Source: MGBC163016 sp964462135
GTDB taxonomy: Bacteria; Actinomycetota; Coriobacteriia; Coriobacteriales; Eggerthellaceae
Assembly: GCA_964462135.1 (NCBI GenBank)
Contig: CAYWWK010000006.1
Span: 23,344-87,343 of the forward strand
DNA: 64,000 bases
Direction: 5' to 3'
Part shown: positions 1 through 6,929 of the stretch, piece after piece
Layout of the letters: every line of letters begins with the position of its first letter
Numbering within the stretch: the first letter of the stretch is position 1
Program-made: the position numbers and the translations under genes
Notes under the pieces: generated by a model
Told to the model about the DNA's origin: nothing
Seen by the model: the letters and a program-made list of their open reading frames with translations, nothing else
The model's database searches: none

Positions 1-1442
1 ATCCTGCCAGTCTGGCCGTCATTCCGCAAGAGGGTTCCTTCGCCGTTGATACGCGCGAGAACGCAGTCTACCTTTTCTTCGCGCCCATATCGGGACGCGT
101 GATGTTCGATTTGGATTTCACCATCACCAATGATGTGAGGGCCTTCGATGATGTGGCGGAGCTTTACTGGGACTACTTTCCCTCCGAGGAGATGCCGGCA
201 TCAAGCGTGAACGTGACTGTTCGCCTGCCCATGCCTGAAGGCATGGAAGCCGTGGCTGGGCAGAATGTCCATGCATGGGGCCATGGGGCGGCTGGTTCTG
301 TGGACGTGAAGGCTGATGGCACCGTGGTCTACCGAGTCCCTGAGGTGCGTACTGGACAATATGCGCAGGCACATGTGCTCTTTCCGGTATCGTGGGTTTC
401 CAATCTGCCAATCAAGGCGCGCCAGGCATATACGGGAACAAGGCTGGATGATGCCAAGGCCGAAGAGGCTGCGTGGACCGATACCTGGTCAGCGTGGCTT
501 TCGAATTCCCTCTGGCTTGATCTTGTCTTCGTGGGGATAGGTATCGTCGCTATAGCGGGGTCCGTTGCTTTGAGTTTCATCTACGGACGGGAAGAGAAGC
601 GCGCTGATGGCAAAACGGCGTCGGTGTCAGTGCTCGAAAGCTATGAGGCTCCTCTGGTTGGCAGACTGCTGCGATGGAATCATGAATCCCCCAAGGATTT
701 CGTTGCCTGCCTGATGCAGTTGAGTATGCGAGGTGCCCTGCAGGTTGAAGTCGAAGCTGATTCGGGAGTGATTGCGAGCCCCTTGGGTCGGGGGTATGAA
801 GAGGTGCGCATCAAGGCTGGTGCGCATGCGAAGGATCTCATCACATCTCGTACCGACCAAGAACTCTTCCGGCTTCTCTTCGACCAGTGGGGCGAAGGGT
901 ATATGAGCGTGACCTTGTCCGATATCCAGCGATCTGCAAAGACGAACCGTACTCGGTTCCGTCAGGATATGCATGATTGGTCTTTGGCATTGAGCCGTGA
1001 AGTCCAAGAGGCGGATTTCTTTGACCGGCGAAGCATGCGCATGCAGAAGGTCATCATGATTGCTGGATGCATTCTTTGTGCGAGTACTTTGGTATTCGGG
1101 GTACTCGGTGGCTCCTTCGTGCGCGGGACAGCACTCATGCTCGCGGGCATCGTCTGTCTTGTGCTGGGCAATTACACGGTGCGTCGCACCGCTGAAGGGG
1201 TAACGGTAGCGACATCAGCTCGTGCTTTGAAGGACTGCGATTTCGAAGGGGAATCCATCGGTTCGGATGATCTCGTCCCGTACTTGTTTGAGGTGCAGTA
1301 TCAGTCCGATTCCGTCTACGATCCGCAGGAAGCCATGAAGAATCCCATGCGATTCTGGCTGGATCGTCGTCGTGGTCGTGGAGGCAAGCCGTCCCCCTCG
1401 TTTGCGAATCAACTGGCTTTGAAGCTGGATGAATGGGGCTGA
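1..1442 (+). CDS. DUF2207 (YciQ-like) membrane protein, 5'-truncated by window edge
   Basis: The reading frame is open from the first bases, so the gene begins outside the window; the first internal GTG (99) falls in the middle of a domain. The visible part starts with an extracytoplasmic beta-rich domain carrying the DUF2207-typical stretch DDVAELYWDYF (acid-rich, Tyr-Trp), then a transmembrane helix (about 450-480 nt into the frame, WLDLVFVGIGIVAIAGS), a cytoplasmic region, and two closely spaced helices near the C-terminus (VIMIAGCILC and LMLAGIVCLVLG). The family is widespread and its molecular function is unknown. The last codons precede the next gene by only 3 nt, so the two are probably cotranscribed. 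Family assignment is by recognition of the domain order. Confidence 0.75.
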   Translation, partial: PASLAVIPQEGSFAVDTRENAVYLFFAPISGRVMFDLDFTITNDVRAFDDVAELYWDYFPSEEMPASSVNVTVRLPMPEGMEAVAGQNVHAWGHGAAGSVDVKADGTVVYRVPEVRTGQYAQAHVLFPVSWVSNLPIKARQAYTGTRLDDAKAEEAAWTDTWSAWLSNSLWLDLVFVGIGIVAIAGSVALSFIYGREEKRADGKTASVSVLESYEAPLVGRLLRWNHESPKDFVACLMQLSMRGALQVEVEADSGVIASPLGRGYEEVRIKAGAHAKDLITSRTDQELFRLLFDQWGEGYMSVTLSDIQRSAKTNRTRFRQDMHDWSLALSREVQEADFFDRRSMRMQKVIMIAGCILCASTLVFGVLGGSFVRGTALMLAGIVCLVLGNYTVRRTAEGVTVATSARALKDCDFEGESIGSDDLVPYLFEVQYQSDSVYDPQEAMKNPMRFWLDRRRGRGGKPSPSFANQLALKLDEWG

Positions 1443-1445
1443 CCT

Positions 1446-2381
1446 GTGAGCCGGTCTGAAAGCCTCCCGCAAGCCATCTACAAGCTCATGATCGTCGTTG
1501 CCACCATGATATGGGGGCTGTCTTTCGTCGTCATGAAGGACGCCGTTGGTGTCATGGAGCCTTCGTGGCTGATCGGGATCCGTTTCCTCATCACAACGAT
1601 GATTCTGGGAGCGGTCTTCTGGAGGCGGTTGCGCCCAAGCATTGGGAGGCGTCTTTTCATCGATGGCTCTTTGCTCGGGGTGCTCCTCTTCGCCGCCTAT
1701 TGGACGCAGACCATCGGGCTCAAATTCACCACGCCAGGGAAGAATGCCTTTTTGACAGCGGTGTATTGCGTCATCGTTCCGTTCCTGTTCTGGGTGGTCG
1801 CAAAGCGGCGCCCGACTGTCTTCAACATCGTGGCGGCTGTGCTCTGCGTCGTGGGAGTCGGCTTCGTTTCGCTTTCAGGCGATGAGCTTTCCATTGGCTT
1901 TGGCGATGGGATGACGTTGGTTTGCAGCCTTATGTTCGCGGCGCATATCGTCGCAACTTCTGTTGTGGCGAAGCGCTCTGACATCATGGCGCTCACAGTG
2001 GTCCAGTTCGCTGTGGCTGGCGTGTTGGGTGTCGTCATGGGGGTTGCCACCGAGCCTCTGCCCGATCTTTCCTCCATCACGCCGGAATTCCTCTTCAACA
2101 TGGCATATCTCATCATATTCGCTTCGTGCATCGGGTTGGGATTCCAGAATGCGGCAGTGGCGAAGGTGCCTCCATCCCAAGCCGCCATCCTGCTTTCGCT
2201 GGAATCGGTGTTCGGGGTGCTTTCAAGCGTGATCTTCTATGGTGAGAATCTTACCGTTGCGCTTGGTTTCGGATTCGTGCTCATCTTCTGCGCGGTGGTG
2301 CTGAGCGAGGCGTTTCCAATCAGAAGACCACCGAAGGAAGTTGACGAAGCTATCACAGAAGACGCCGTGGCGATAGACTGA
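1446..2381 (+). CDS. DMT-superfamily transporter (EamA family)
   Basis: A 311-residue, almost entirely hydrophobic protein with about ten predicted helices in two homologous halves, the arrangement of EamA permeases. The N-terminal motif MIWGLSFVVMKDA and the second-half motif PPSQAAILLSLESVFG are characteristic. It starts with GTG three bases after the DUF2207 stop, so translational coupling is likely. These carriers export metabolites or drugs across the cytoplasmic membrane; the substrate cannot be read from sequence. The C-terminus ends in a short acidic cytoplasmic tail. Confidence 0.85.
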   Translation: MSRSESLPQAIYKLMIVVATMIWGLSFVVMKDAVGVMEPSWLIGIRFLITTMILGAVFWRRLRPSIGRRLFIDGSLLGVLLFAAYWTQTIGLKFTTPGKNAFLTAVYCVIVPFLFWVVAKRRPTVFNIVAAVLCVVGVGFVSLSGDELSIGFGDGMTLVCSLMFAAHIVATSVVAKRSDIMALTVVQFAVAGVLGVVMGVATEPLPDLSSITPEFLFNMAYLIIFASCIGLGFQNAAVAKVPPSQAAILLSLESVFGVLSSVIFYGENLTVALGFGFVLIFCAVVLSEAFPIRRPPKEVDEAITEDAVAID

Positions 2382-2438
2382 AGTGTTCAAGGCGTTAGAT
2401 TGTCCGCCGGGAAAGTGTGCTGAAGGGAGAGGGGACTA

Positions 2439-2966
2439 ATGGACCCGAAAACGTTTGATGCGCAGGGGAATATCGTATTGATCGGCATGCCCGGGTCGGG
2501 GAAGTCGACCATTGGCATCGTGCTGGCAAAGATCATGAATTACGATTTCGTTGATGTCGACCTTGTCATCCAGCAACGTTGTGACAAGACGCTTCAGCGC
2601 TTGATCGATGCACTGGGCCCAGCTGGTTTCATCGATGTTGAGAATGAAGTGCTTCAAAGCCTTGACTTCAAGCACACCATCATCTCAACGGGGGGAAGCG
2701 CGGTCTATTCCGACGAAGCCATCGGGCACCTGTCCGAAGAAGGCGTGATCGTCTACCTGAAGGTTGATCTGGCTGATCTGGAGGAGCGTCTTTCTGATTT
2801 TTCGGAGCGTGGGGTGGTTATGCGGCAGGAGGGCGCTATGAGCTTGGAAGCGCTCTATGATGAACGCGTGCCTCTCTATGAGAAGTTCGCCGATATCACC
2901 GTTGACATCAATGGTCTTTCCATAACGGAGGCAGCGAACGAAGTCCGATCAGCGCTTGGCCTGTAG
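2439..2966 (+). CDS. shikimate-kinase-like protein (divergent)
   Basis: A 175-residue P-loop kinase with a clear Walker A (GMPGSGKST, residues 13-21), the DVD motif that contacts shikimate in AroK, and the C-terminal RVPLYEKFAD block that supplies another shikimate-binding Arg. Two hallmark positions differ: the FRxxE motif reads FIDVENE, so the substrate-binding Arg is absent, and the GGG loop reads GGS. The lid segment also lacks the usual DRPLL-type sequence. It may be a slow or altered-specificity kinase, or phosphorylate a different small molecule. No other aromatic-pathway gene lies nearby. RBS AGGGAGAGGGG precedes the ATG. Confidence 0.7.
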   Translation: MDPKTFDAQGNIVLIGMPGSGKSTIGIVLAKIMNYDFVDVDLVIQQRCDKTLQRLIDALGPAGFIDVENEVLQSLDFKHTIISTGGSAVYSDEAIGHLSEEGVIVYLKVDLADLEERLSDFSERGVVMRQEGAMSLEALYDERVPLYEKFADITVDINGLSITEAANEVRSALGL

Positions 2967-2983
2967 AACGCAGCTTCCAGATG

Positions 2984-3781
2984 CTACCGAGGCAGTTCGT
3001 TGGCGATGAACCTTTTAGCATTGCCATGCAGCATCAGCTCCAATTCCGGTTCGGTGAATCCCGCTGAGCAAAAGCGGTCATATTCATCCACTGGGTCCCA
3101 CATGGGGAAATCGCTGCCGAACATGATGCGGTCGCAACCATGCGCGTGGCAGAGCTCTGCAGTTCGTCTGAGCCCTAAGAACTCCATGGAACTGGAGACA
3201 TCCAGGTAGCAATTCGCATCTTGCAGGTATTCCAAGGCGAGGTCATAGATGGACCAGCCGCCGAAATGGGCAGCATTCACCACAAGGTTTGGGAAAGACT
3301 CCAGTACGTGCACCATGCGTCGCGGATGGGAGAAATCGTAGCGGTAGTCTCCACAGTGCATGATGATGGGAAGCCTGCCTTCGGCAAGCTCGTAGATGCG
3401 CATGAGTCGTGGGTCATCCATGTCCACCTTTTGGGTATCGGGGTGCAGCTTGATGCCCTTGAGTCCCAGGTCGCAAGCCCGATCGATCTCGGATTCAGGA
3501 TCTTCAAGGTCTTGGTGCAGCGTCATGAACCCAGTGAATTCTGGGTGGGCGTTGCAGGCATCTGCAATGAAGTCATTGATGGATCGAACCTGGTCGGGAC
3601 GTGTTGCCACTGAATGGACGATGAAGTGGTCGATGGGGGATGACTTGCGGGACTCCAGCAGCCCTTCGGCGGTGCCGTCGGTTTTATGCATTTCATAGTT
3701 GTAGAAGTTCCCCACGCTGGCCACAGCCTTTGCAGCGATCTTTTCGGGATAGATATGGCAATGACAGTCTGTTACCTTCAT
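2984..3781 (-). CDS. amidohydrolase family (TIM-barrel metal-dependent hydrolase)
   Basis: A 265-residue protein opening with DCHCHIYPEK, an HxH-type metal motif in the first strand, followed by GIKLHPD (strand with metal/catalytic Lys-His), PIIMHCGD and NAAHFGG, and ending with FGSDFPMWDP where the conserved Asp lies. This is the signature order of amidohydrolase_2 enzymes, which hydrolyse or decarboxylate small carboxylated substrates in the cytoplasm. I place the start at ATG 3781 because AGAAAGG lies just upstream; the frame extends 8 codons further without a good RBS. It diverges from the stress protein at 3862. The substrate is not determinable. Confidence 0.8.
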   Translation of the reverse strand: MKVTDCHCHIYPEKIAAKAVASVGNFYNYEMHKTDGTAEGLLESRKSSPIDHFIVHSVATRPDQVRSINDFIADACNAHPEFTGFMTLHQDLEDPESEIDRACDLGLKGIKLHPDTQKVDMDDPRLMRIYELAEGRLPIIMHCGDYRYDFSHPRRMVHVLESFPNLVVNAAHFGGWSIYDLALEYLQDANCYLDVSSSMEFLGLRRTAELCHAHGCDRIMFGSDFPMWDPVDEYDRFCSAGFTEPELELMLHGNAKRFIANELPR

Positions 3782-3861
3782 GCAACGCCTTTCTCGAAGG
3801 GTCAATCGGCATGCACGCCTTCAGATATACTGACAACAGGGTATGCATTCAAGGAGGCATC

Positions 3862-4341
3862 ATGCTTTACAAGAACATCATGGTAGCGTATGACGGCAGC
3901 GAACCTTCCAATGAGGCTTTGGTTGTGGCAAAGGACATGATCGGCGACGACGAGAGCGCAACCATGCATATTGTTTCCGTCATTCCCATCGGTTCTGCGG
4001 GAATAGGGTTGGATTCGCCCATCCAGCCGGTGGTGGGCATGTCCCAGGTCTACACCGACATGGACACCTTCAACACACTGCTGGACAAGGCGAAGGAAGA
4101 GACCATCAAGAACATGCACGCAGACATCGATCATGTTCTGGAGGAGGTTGCATGCAAGGTTGAGCTGGCGGCCTATGCAGCGGCGAAGCCTGCCTATGGC
4201 ATCTGCGAATATGCTGCTGAGCATGATGTGGATATGATCATCATGGGACGGCGTGGTCTGGGAGCATTCCGTGCCATGCTTGGAAGCGTCAGCTATGCGG
4301 TGCTGCATGAATGCGACATCCCCGTCGTGACCGTCAAGTAG
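3862..4341 (+). CDS. universal stress protein (UspA family)
   Basis: A 159-residue single-domain Usp. It begins MLYKNIMVAYDGSEPSNEAL, the typical first strand with the conserved Asp, and ends with the nucleotide-binding pattern IIMGRRGLGAFRAMLGSVS (GxxGx9GS type), which predicts ATP binding. The ATG at 3862 has a strong RBS (AAGGAGG, 3851-3857). Such proteins bind ATP and support survival under energy or redox stress, but the exact role here is unknown. It is monocistronic as seen, with tRNA-fMet 90 nt downstream. Confidence 0.9.
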   Translation: MLYKNIMVAYDGSEPSNEALVVAKDMIGDDESATMHIVSVIPIGSAGIGLDSPIQPVVGMSQVYTDMDTFNTLLDKAKEETIKNMHADIDHVLEEVACKVELAAYAAAKPAYGICEYAAEHDVDMIIMGRRGLGAFRAMLGSVSYAVLHECDIPVVTVK

Positions 4342-4429
4342 CCGTCGAGTGGATTCCTTCTTGCAATTCCCCGGTTTGCGTGTATCATAGAACCTCGCTT
4401 GAGGCGCGAAGCTGAAGGCAGGCATACAG

Positions 4430-4506
4430 TGCGGGGTGGAGCAGTCTGGTAGCTCGCCGGGCTCATAACCCGGAGGTCGTTGGTTCAAATCCAGCCCCCG
4501 CGACCA
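4430..4506 (+). tRNA. initiator tRNA-Met (CAT)
   Basis: A full cloverleaf can be folded: 7-bp acceptor stem ending in encoded ACCA, D arm GAGC/GCTC, anticodon arm CCGGG-CTCATAA-CCCGG, and T arm GTTGG-TTCAAAT-CCAGC. The three consecutive G:C pairs directly beside the anticodon loop and the weak 1-72 pair (T opposite G) point to initiator rather than elongator tRNA. The anticodon CAT occupies the centre of the 7-base loop. A perfect hairpin terminator follows 7 nt downstream. Confidence 0.95.
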
Positions 4507-4513
4507 GATTTTC

Positions 4514-4549
4514 GCAGGTCAGAGGCTATATTTCTCTGACCTGCTTTTT
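4514..4549 (+). terminator. rho-independent terminator of tRNA-fMet
   Basis: Perfect 11-bp inverted repeat GCAGGTCAGAG / CTCTGACCTGC with a 9-nt loop, followed at once by TTTTTCTTTC. It is placed correctly to end the tRNA transcript. Confidence 0.9.
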
Positions 4550-4759
4550 CTTTCTTGGGAAATCTTTTAGAAATAGGACAAAAATAGGACAAACGCCATG
4601 CGTGTCCTTTCTCGCTGCGTGTAAGCTCTGCCGCTCTTGCATAGTTTTCCAGGATTGGTATCTGATTCGATGCGTGATATAAACTTACTGGTGGCTGAAT
4701 AAGCTACCTCCAAGCGCCGGGGGCTTATCCCCGGCAAATTTTTTATTAGGGGATGTGCC
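4550..4759. other. gene-free scar downstream of tRNA-fMet, with an internal terminator
   Basis: No convincing gene. The stretch holds a short direct repeat of ATAGGACAAA (near 4574-4593) and a strong hairpin GCCGGGG-N6-CCCCGGC at 4716-4735 followed by a T-rich tract to 4747. The hairpin shares its stem-flanking sequence (AAGCGCCGGGGG) and TTAT loop with the one at 6870. A position just 3' of a tRNA gene, next to a truncated gene, suggests the remains of an excised or decayed integrated element. Confidence 0.45.
4716..4747 (+). terminator. rho-independent terminator hairpin
   Basis: Stem GCCGGGG/CCCCGGC followed by AAATTTTTTATT. It would stop plus-strand transcription before the truncated DUF3800 reading frame; the gene it once served is not visible. 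Confidence 0.65.
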
Positions 4760-4834
4760 TTGTCAGAGCTGTCAATCTTCGTAGACGAAAGCGGAGACAA
4801 GAGCACGCATGCGCGATATTTCCTATTGACTTGA
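4760..4834 (+). pseudogene. truncated DUF3800 protein (N-terminal 24 codons only)
   Basis: Reading from TTG 4760, the frame encodes 24 residues that include SIFVDESGDKS and end YFLLT before TGA 4832. The FVDESGD motif is the N-terminal catalytic-type motif of DUF3800, a family common on phages and mobile islands that normally runs beyond 200 residues. An RBS-like AGGGGATG lies 7 nt upstream. The frame stops exactly where the family's first strand ends, so this is a remnant rather than a small gene. The truncation lies about 250 nt from the tRNA 3' end, a classic integration site. Confidence 0.6.
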
Positions 4835-4846
4835 GATAATGGCAGT

Positions 4847-6028
4847 ATGAATCATATGACCCGCATCACAGCCTGGCCTCGGTTCCTTCTCGTTCTCATA
4901 CGCAGGAACATGGTCCTTGCTATCTCTGTGGTCGTAGCCGTTGTCACCATGGTCGCCGTCCCTCCAGATGCGGCGTACCTTGGCTATATGGATTGGAACA
5001 CTCTCGGGTGCCTGTTCTGCGTCCTGGCAGTTGCGAATGCCTTTCGCTATCTGGGCGCCTTTGACCGGGCGGCACGTCTGGTCATAGAGCATTTCGATGA
5101 ACCGCGTCAGGTCGTGATGGCGCTCGTGTTGACCACGGGGGCGCTGTCGATGATAGCCACCAATGACCTTGCCCTCATCATCCTGCTTCCTCTTTCAGCG
5201 ACGATCTTGGCGCATGCGGGGTGGACGCGGTTTATCGCTCCGACATTCGTGATGCAGGGATTGGCGGCGAATCTCTGTGGGATGATCCTTCCGTTCGGCA
5301 ATCCCCAGAACCTCTATCTCTATTCGTATTATTCCCCAAATCTTCTGGAATTCCTGAAGACGATGGCACTGCCATTCCTGCTCTCTGTCATCATGATCGC
5401 TGCCTGCACCTTCATGCTGACACAATCGTCGGGATGCGTCTCTGAGCATAGGGAAGAGGTGTCGAAGCTGCCGCTTGGCAGACGGCGCTTCATTGCGTAT
5501 TCGCTGCTGTTGGCTCTGACGATACTCGCCGTGTTCCGCGTGATCCCTGTGTTCGTGAGTGTGATTGCCTGCATTGCCGTGTTGGCCTACGCGGACCGCC
5601 GCGCCCTCAAGGCCGTTGACTATCCTTTGTTATTGACGTTCATCTGTTTCTTCGTGTTTGCAGGCAACATGGCCCGTATGCCGCTTCTCAGCGATTGTTT
5701 GACTGGTTTGATGGCGGCAGATGGTCTTCTTGCATCGGCTGGTCTGAGTCAAATCATCAGCAATGTGCCCGCAGCGGTTCTTCTGTCGCATTTCACCAGC
5801 GCCTGGCAGCCTTTGCTGTTGGGGGTGAATATCGGAGGAGCCGGTACGCTTGTTGGATCGCTTGCAAGCCTCATCACGCTTCAATACTTCATCAGCGTCG
5901 TGCGCGTCTTTCCGCACATGAGGAATGATCCGAATCTGTCCGTGGGCCGATTTCTGAAGCTTTTCACCTTGCTCAATTTCAGCTTCCTCGCCGTGCTGCT
6001 TTTGGCTTGTCGCTTTTGCATGATCTGA
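4847..6028 (+). CDS. ArsB/NhaD/CitM-superfamily membrane permease
   Basis: A 393-residue polytopic protein with about ten helices. The two conserved discontinuous-helix motifs of the ion-transporter superfamily are visible: TNDLALIILLPL in the first half with the later PFGNPQNLY signature, and NVPAAVLLSHF followed by NIGGAGTLVGSLASL in the second half. The family exchanges or symports anions or organic acids with cations; arsenite, citrate and dicarboxylates are examples and the substrate here is open. There is no Shine-Dalgarno sequence. A GATAAT box ends 6 nt before ATG 4847, consistent with a leaderless mRNA and supporting this start. Confidence 0.8.
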   Translation: MNHMTRITAWPRFLLVLIRRNMVLAISVVVAVVTMVAVPPDAAYLGYMDWNTLGCLFCVLAVANAFRYLGAFDRAARLVIEHFDEPRQVVMALVLTTGALSMIATNDLALIILLPLSATILAHAGWTRFIAPTFVMQGLAANLCGMILPFGNPQNLYLYSYYSPNLLEFLKTMALPFLLSVIMIAACTFMLTQSSGCVSEHREEVSKLPLGRRRFIAYSLLLALTILAVFRVIPVFVSVIACIAVLAYADRRALKAVDYPLLLTFICFFVFAGNMARMPLLSDCLTGLMAADGLLASAGLSQIISNVPAAVLLSHFTSAWQPLLLGVNIGGAGTLVGSLASLITLQYFISVVRVFPHMRNDPNLSVGRFLKLFTLLNFSFLAVLLLACRFCMI

Positions 6029-6092
6029 TTCGGCATGCGTGAGGATATGCATTCCGGCATGTCCTCATTGTCCCCTATGACAGGTTGACCGA

Positions 6093-6193
6093 GTAGCGTA
6101 GGTCGTCCGCGAAGCGGCGACCTGCCCAACCCGGAAACACTCCCGGCATGCCCACGTAGCGTAAGACGCCACGCGTCAGCGTGCGTCTTGCCC
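6093..6193. repeat. two tandem GTAGCGYA palindromic repeat units
   Basis: Unit 1 (6093-6127) starts GTAGCGTA, contains an imperfect palindrome around GAA (AGGTCG-CCGC / GCGG-CGACCT) and ends TGCCC. Unit 2 (6156-6193) again starts GTAGCGTA, contains AAGACGC...GCGTCTT and ends TGCCCC. The frame is conserved while the stem changes with compensating bases. A third unit nearly identical to unit 1 lies at 16734-16768, and a related copy at 63842-63955. These are REP-like extragenic elements between convergent genes. Confidence 0.7.
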
Positions 6194-6249
6194 CACTCGA
6201 GAATACCCTCTTCAGCACAGGGCAGGCCGCATGTCACTTCATTGCATGC

Positions 6250-6783
6250 TCAGAGCACGTATTCGAACAGGTCCAAGTCTATGGTGCCCAAGTCATCGTA
6301 GTAAATAGGCCAAGATCCATGGTTGATGAAGCCTATCTTCTCGTAGAGCCCGTGAGATCGCACGTTGTCGGTGAAGGTGTCCAACTGCAACGCCTTCAGT
6401 CCGTCAGCTCGCGCGCGCTTGATGGCTGCTTGCATGAGTTGGGTCGCGAAACCCTTTCCGTGATAAGCGGGGCGCGTTGCTACCGAATGGATGATGCCTA
6501 CTTCCTCTACGGGTGCATCCATGCGCCAAGGCACACGCTCGTATCCCGGCGCACGGTCATGGTCCACTACCAAGGCGCAGGCGATCTGTCCATCTTCGGC
6601 AATGCCGATGAGCATGTAGCCCTGCTCCACCGATTCGCGTAAGAAGGCATGGCTGGGATGCACGTCGTGCTTCCAGAGGATATCGAAGTCGGTTCCCTGC
6701 ATCTCATCGATCATGGCCGTGTAGAAGGCCATGACAGCGTCCATATCGGCAGGTATCGCAGTGCGCGTCTTGAGGGTGCCCAT
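6250..6783 (-). CDS. GNAT-family N-acetyltransferase
   Basis: A 177-residue protein with the acetyl-CoA-binding motif in HSVATRPAYHGKGFATQLM (R/QxxGxG/A-like, about residues 98-115) followed by the helix and strand LQLDTFTDNVRSHGLYEKIGF typical of GNAT motif B. It transfers an acetyl group from acetyl-CoA to an amine; the acceptor is unknown. The start is ATG 6783, preceded by GGAGAGGA; the frame runs 18 codons further upstream without a good RBS. It stands alone between a repeat cluster and a terminator. Confidence 0.85.
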   Translation of the reverse strand: MGTLKTRTAIPADMDAVMAFYTAMIDEMQGTDFDILWKHDVHPSHAFLRESVEQGYMLIGIAEDGQIACALVVDHDRAPGYERVPWRMDAPVEEVGIIHSVATRPAYHGKGFATQLMQAAIKRARADGLKALQLDTFTDNVRSHGLYEKIGFINHGSWPIYYDDLGTIDLDLFEYVL

Positions 6784-6869
6784 GTTCGTCCTCTCCGGTG
6801 GCTTTGAGCGATAAGTATAATGTTGATCACTCTCCAAGAAGGGGAGGATGCGCCCTTGATCTTGGAGCC

Positions 6870-6897
6870 AAGCGCCGGGGGTTATCCCCCGGCGCTT
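6870..6897. terminator. 12-bp perfect hairpin, probable terminator
   Basis: AAGCGCCGGGGG / CCCCCGGCGCTT with a TTAT loop. It sits between the flavoprotein stop (6930, minus strand) and the acetyltransferase start (6783). It is similar in stem and loop to 4716-4735, so it may be a recurrent genomic terminator. T-rich tails are weak on both sides. Confidence 0.6.
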
Positions 6898-6929
6898 GTT
6901 ATTCGAAGGAACGTGGCGACGAAAGAGGC

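Noticed and set aside
4567..4806. 79-codon minus-strand frame beside the tRNA
   Set aside because: It crosses a strong terminator hairpin and the DUF3800 remnant and has no domain; a chance frame.
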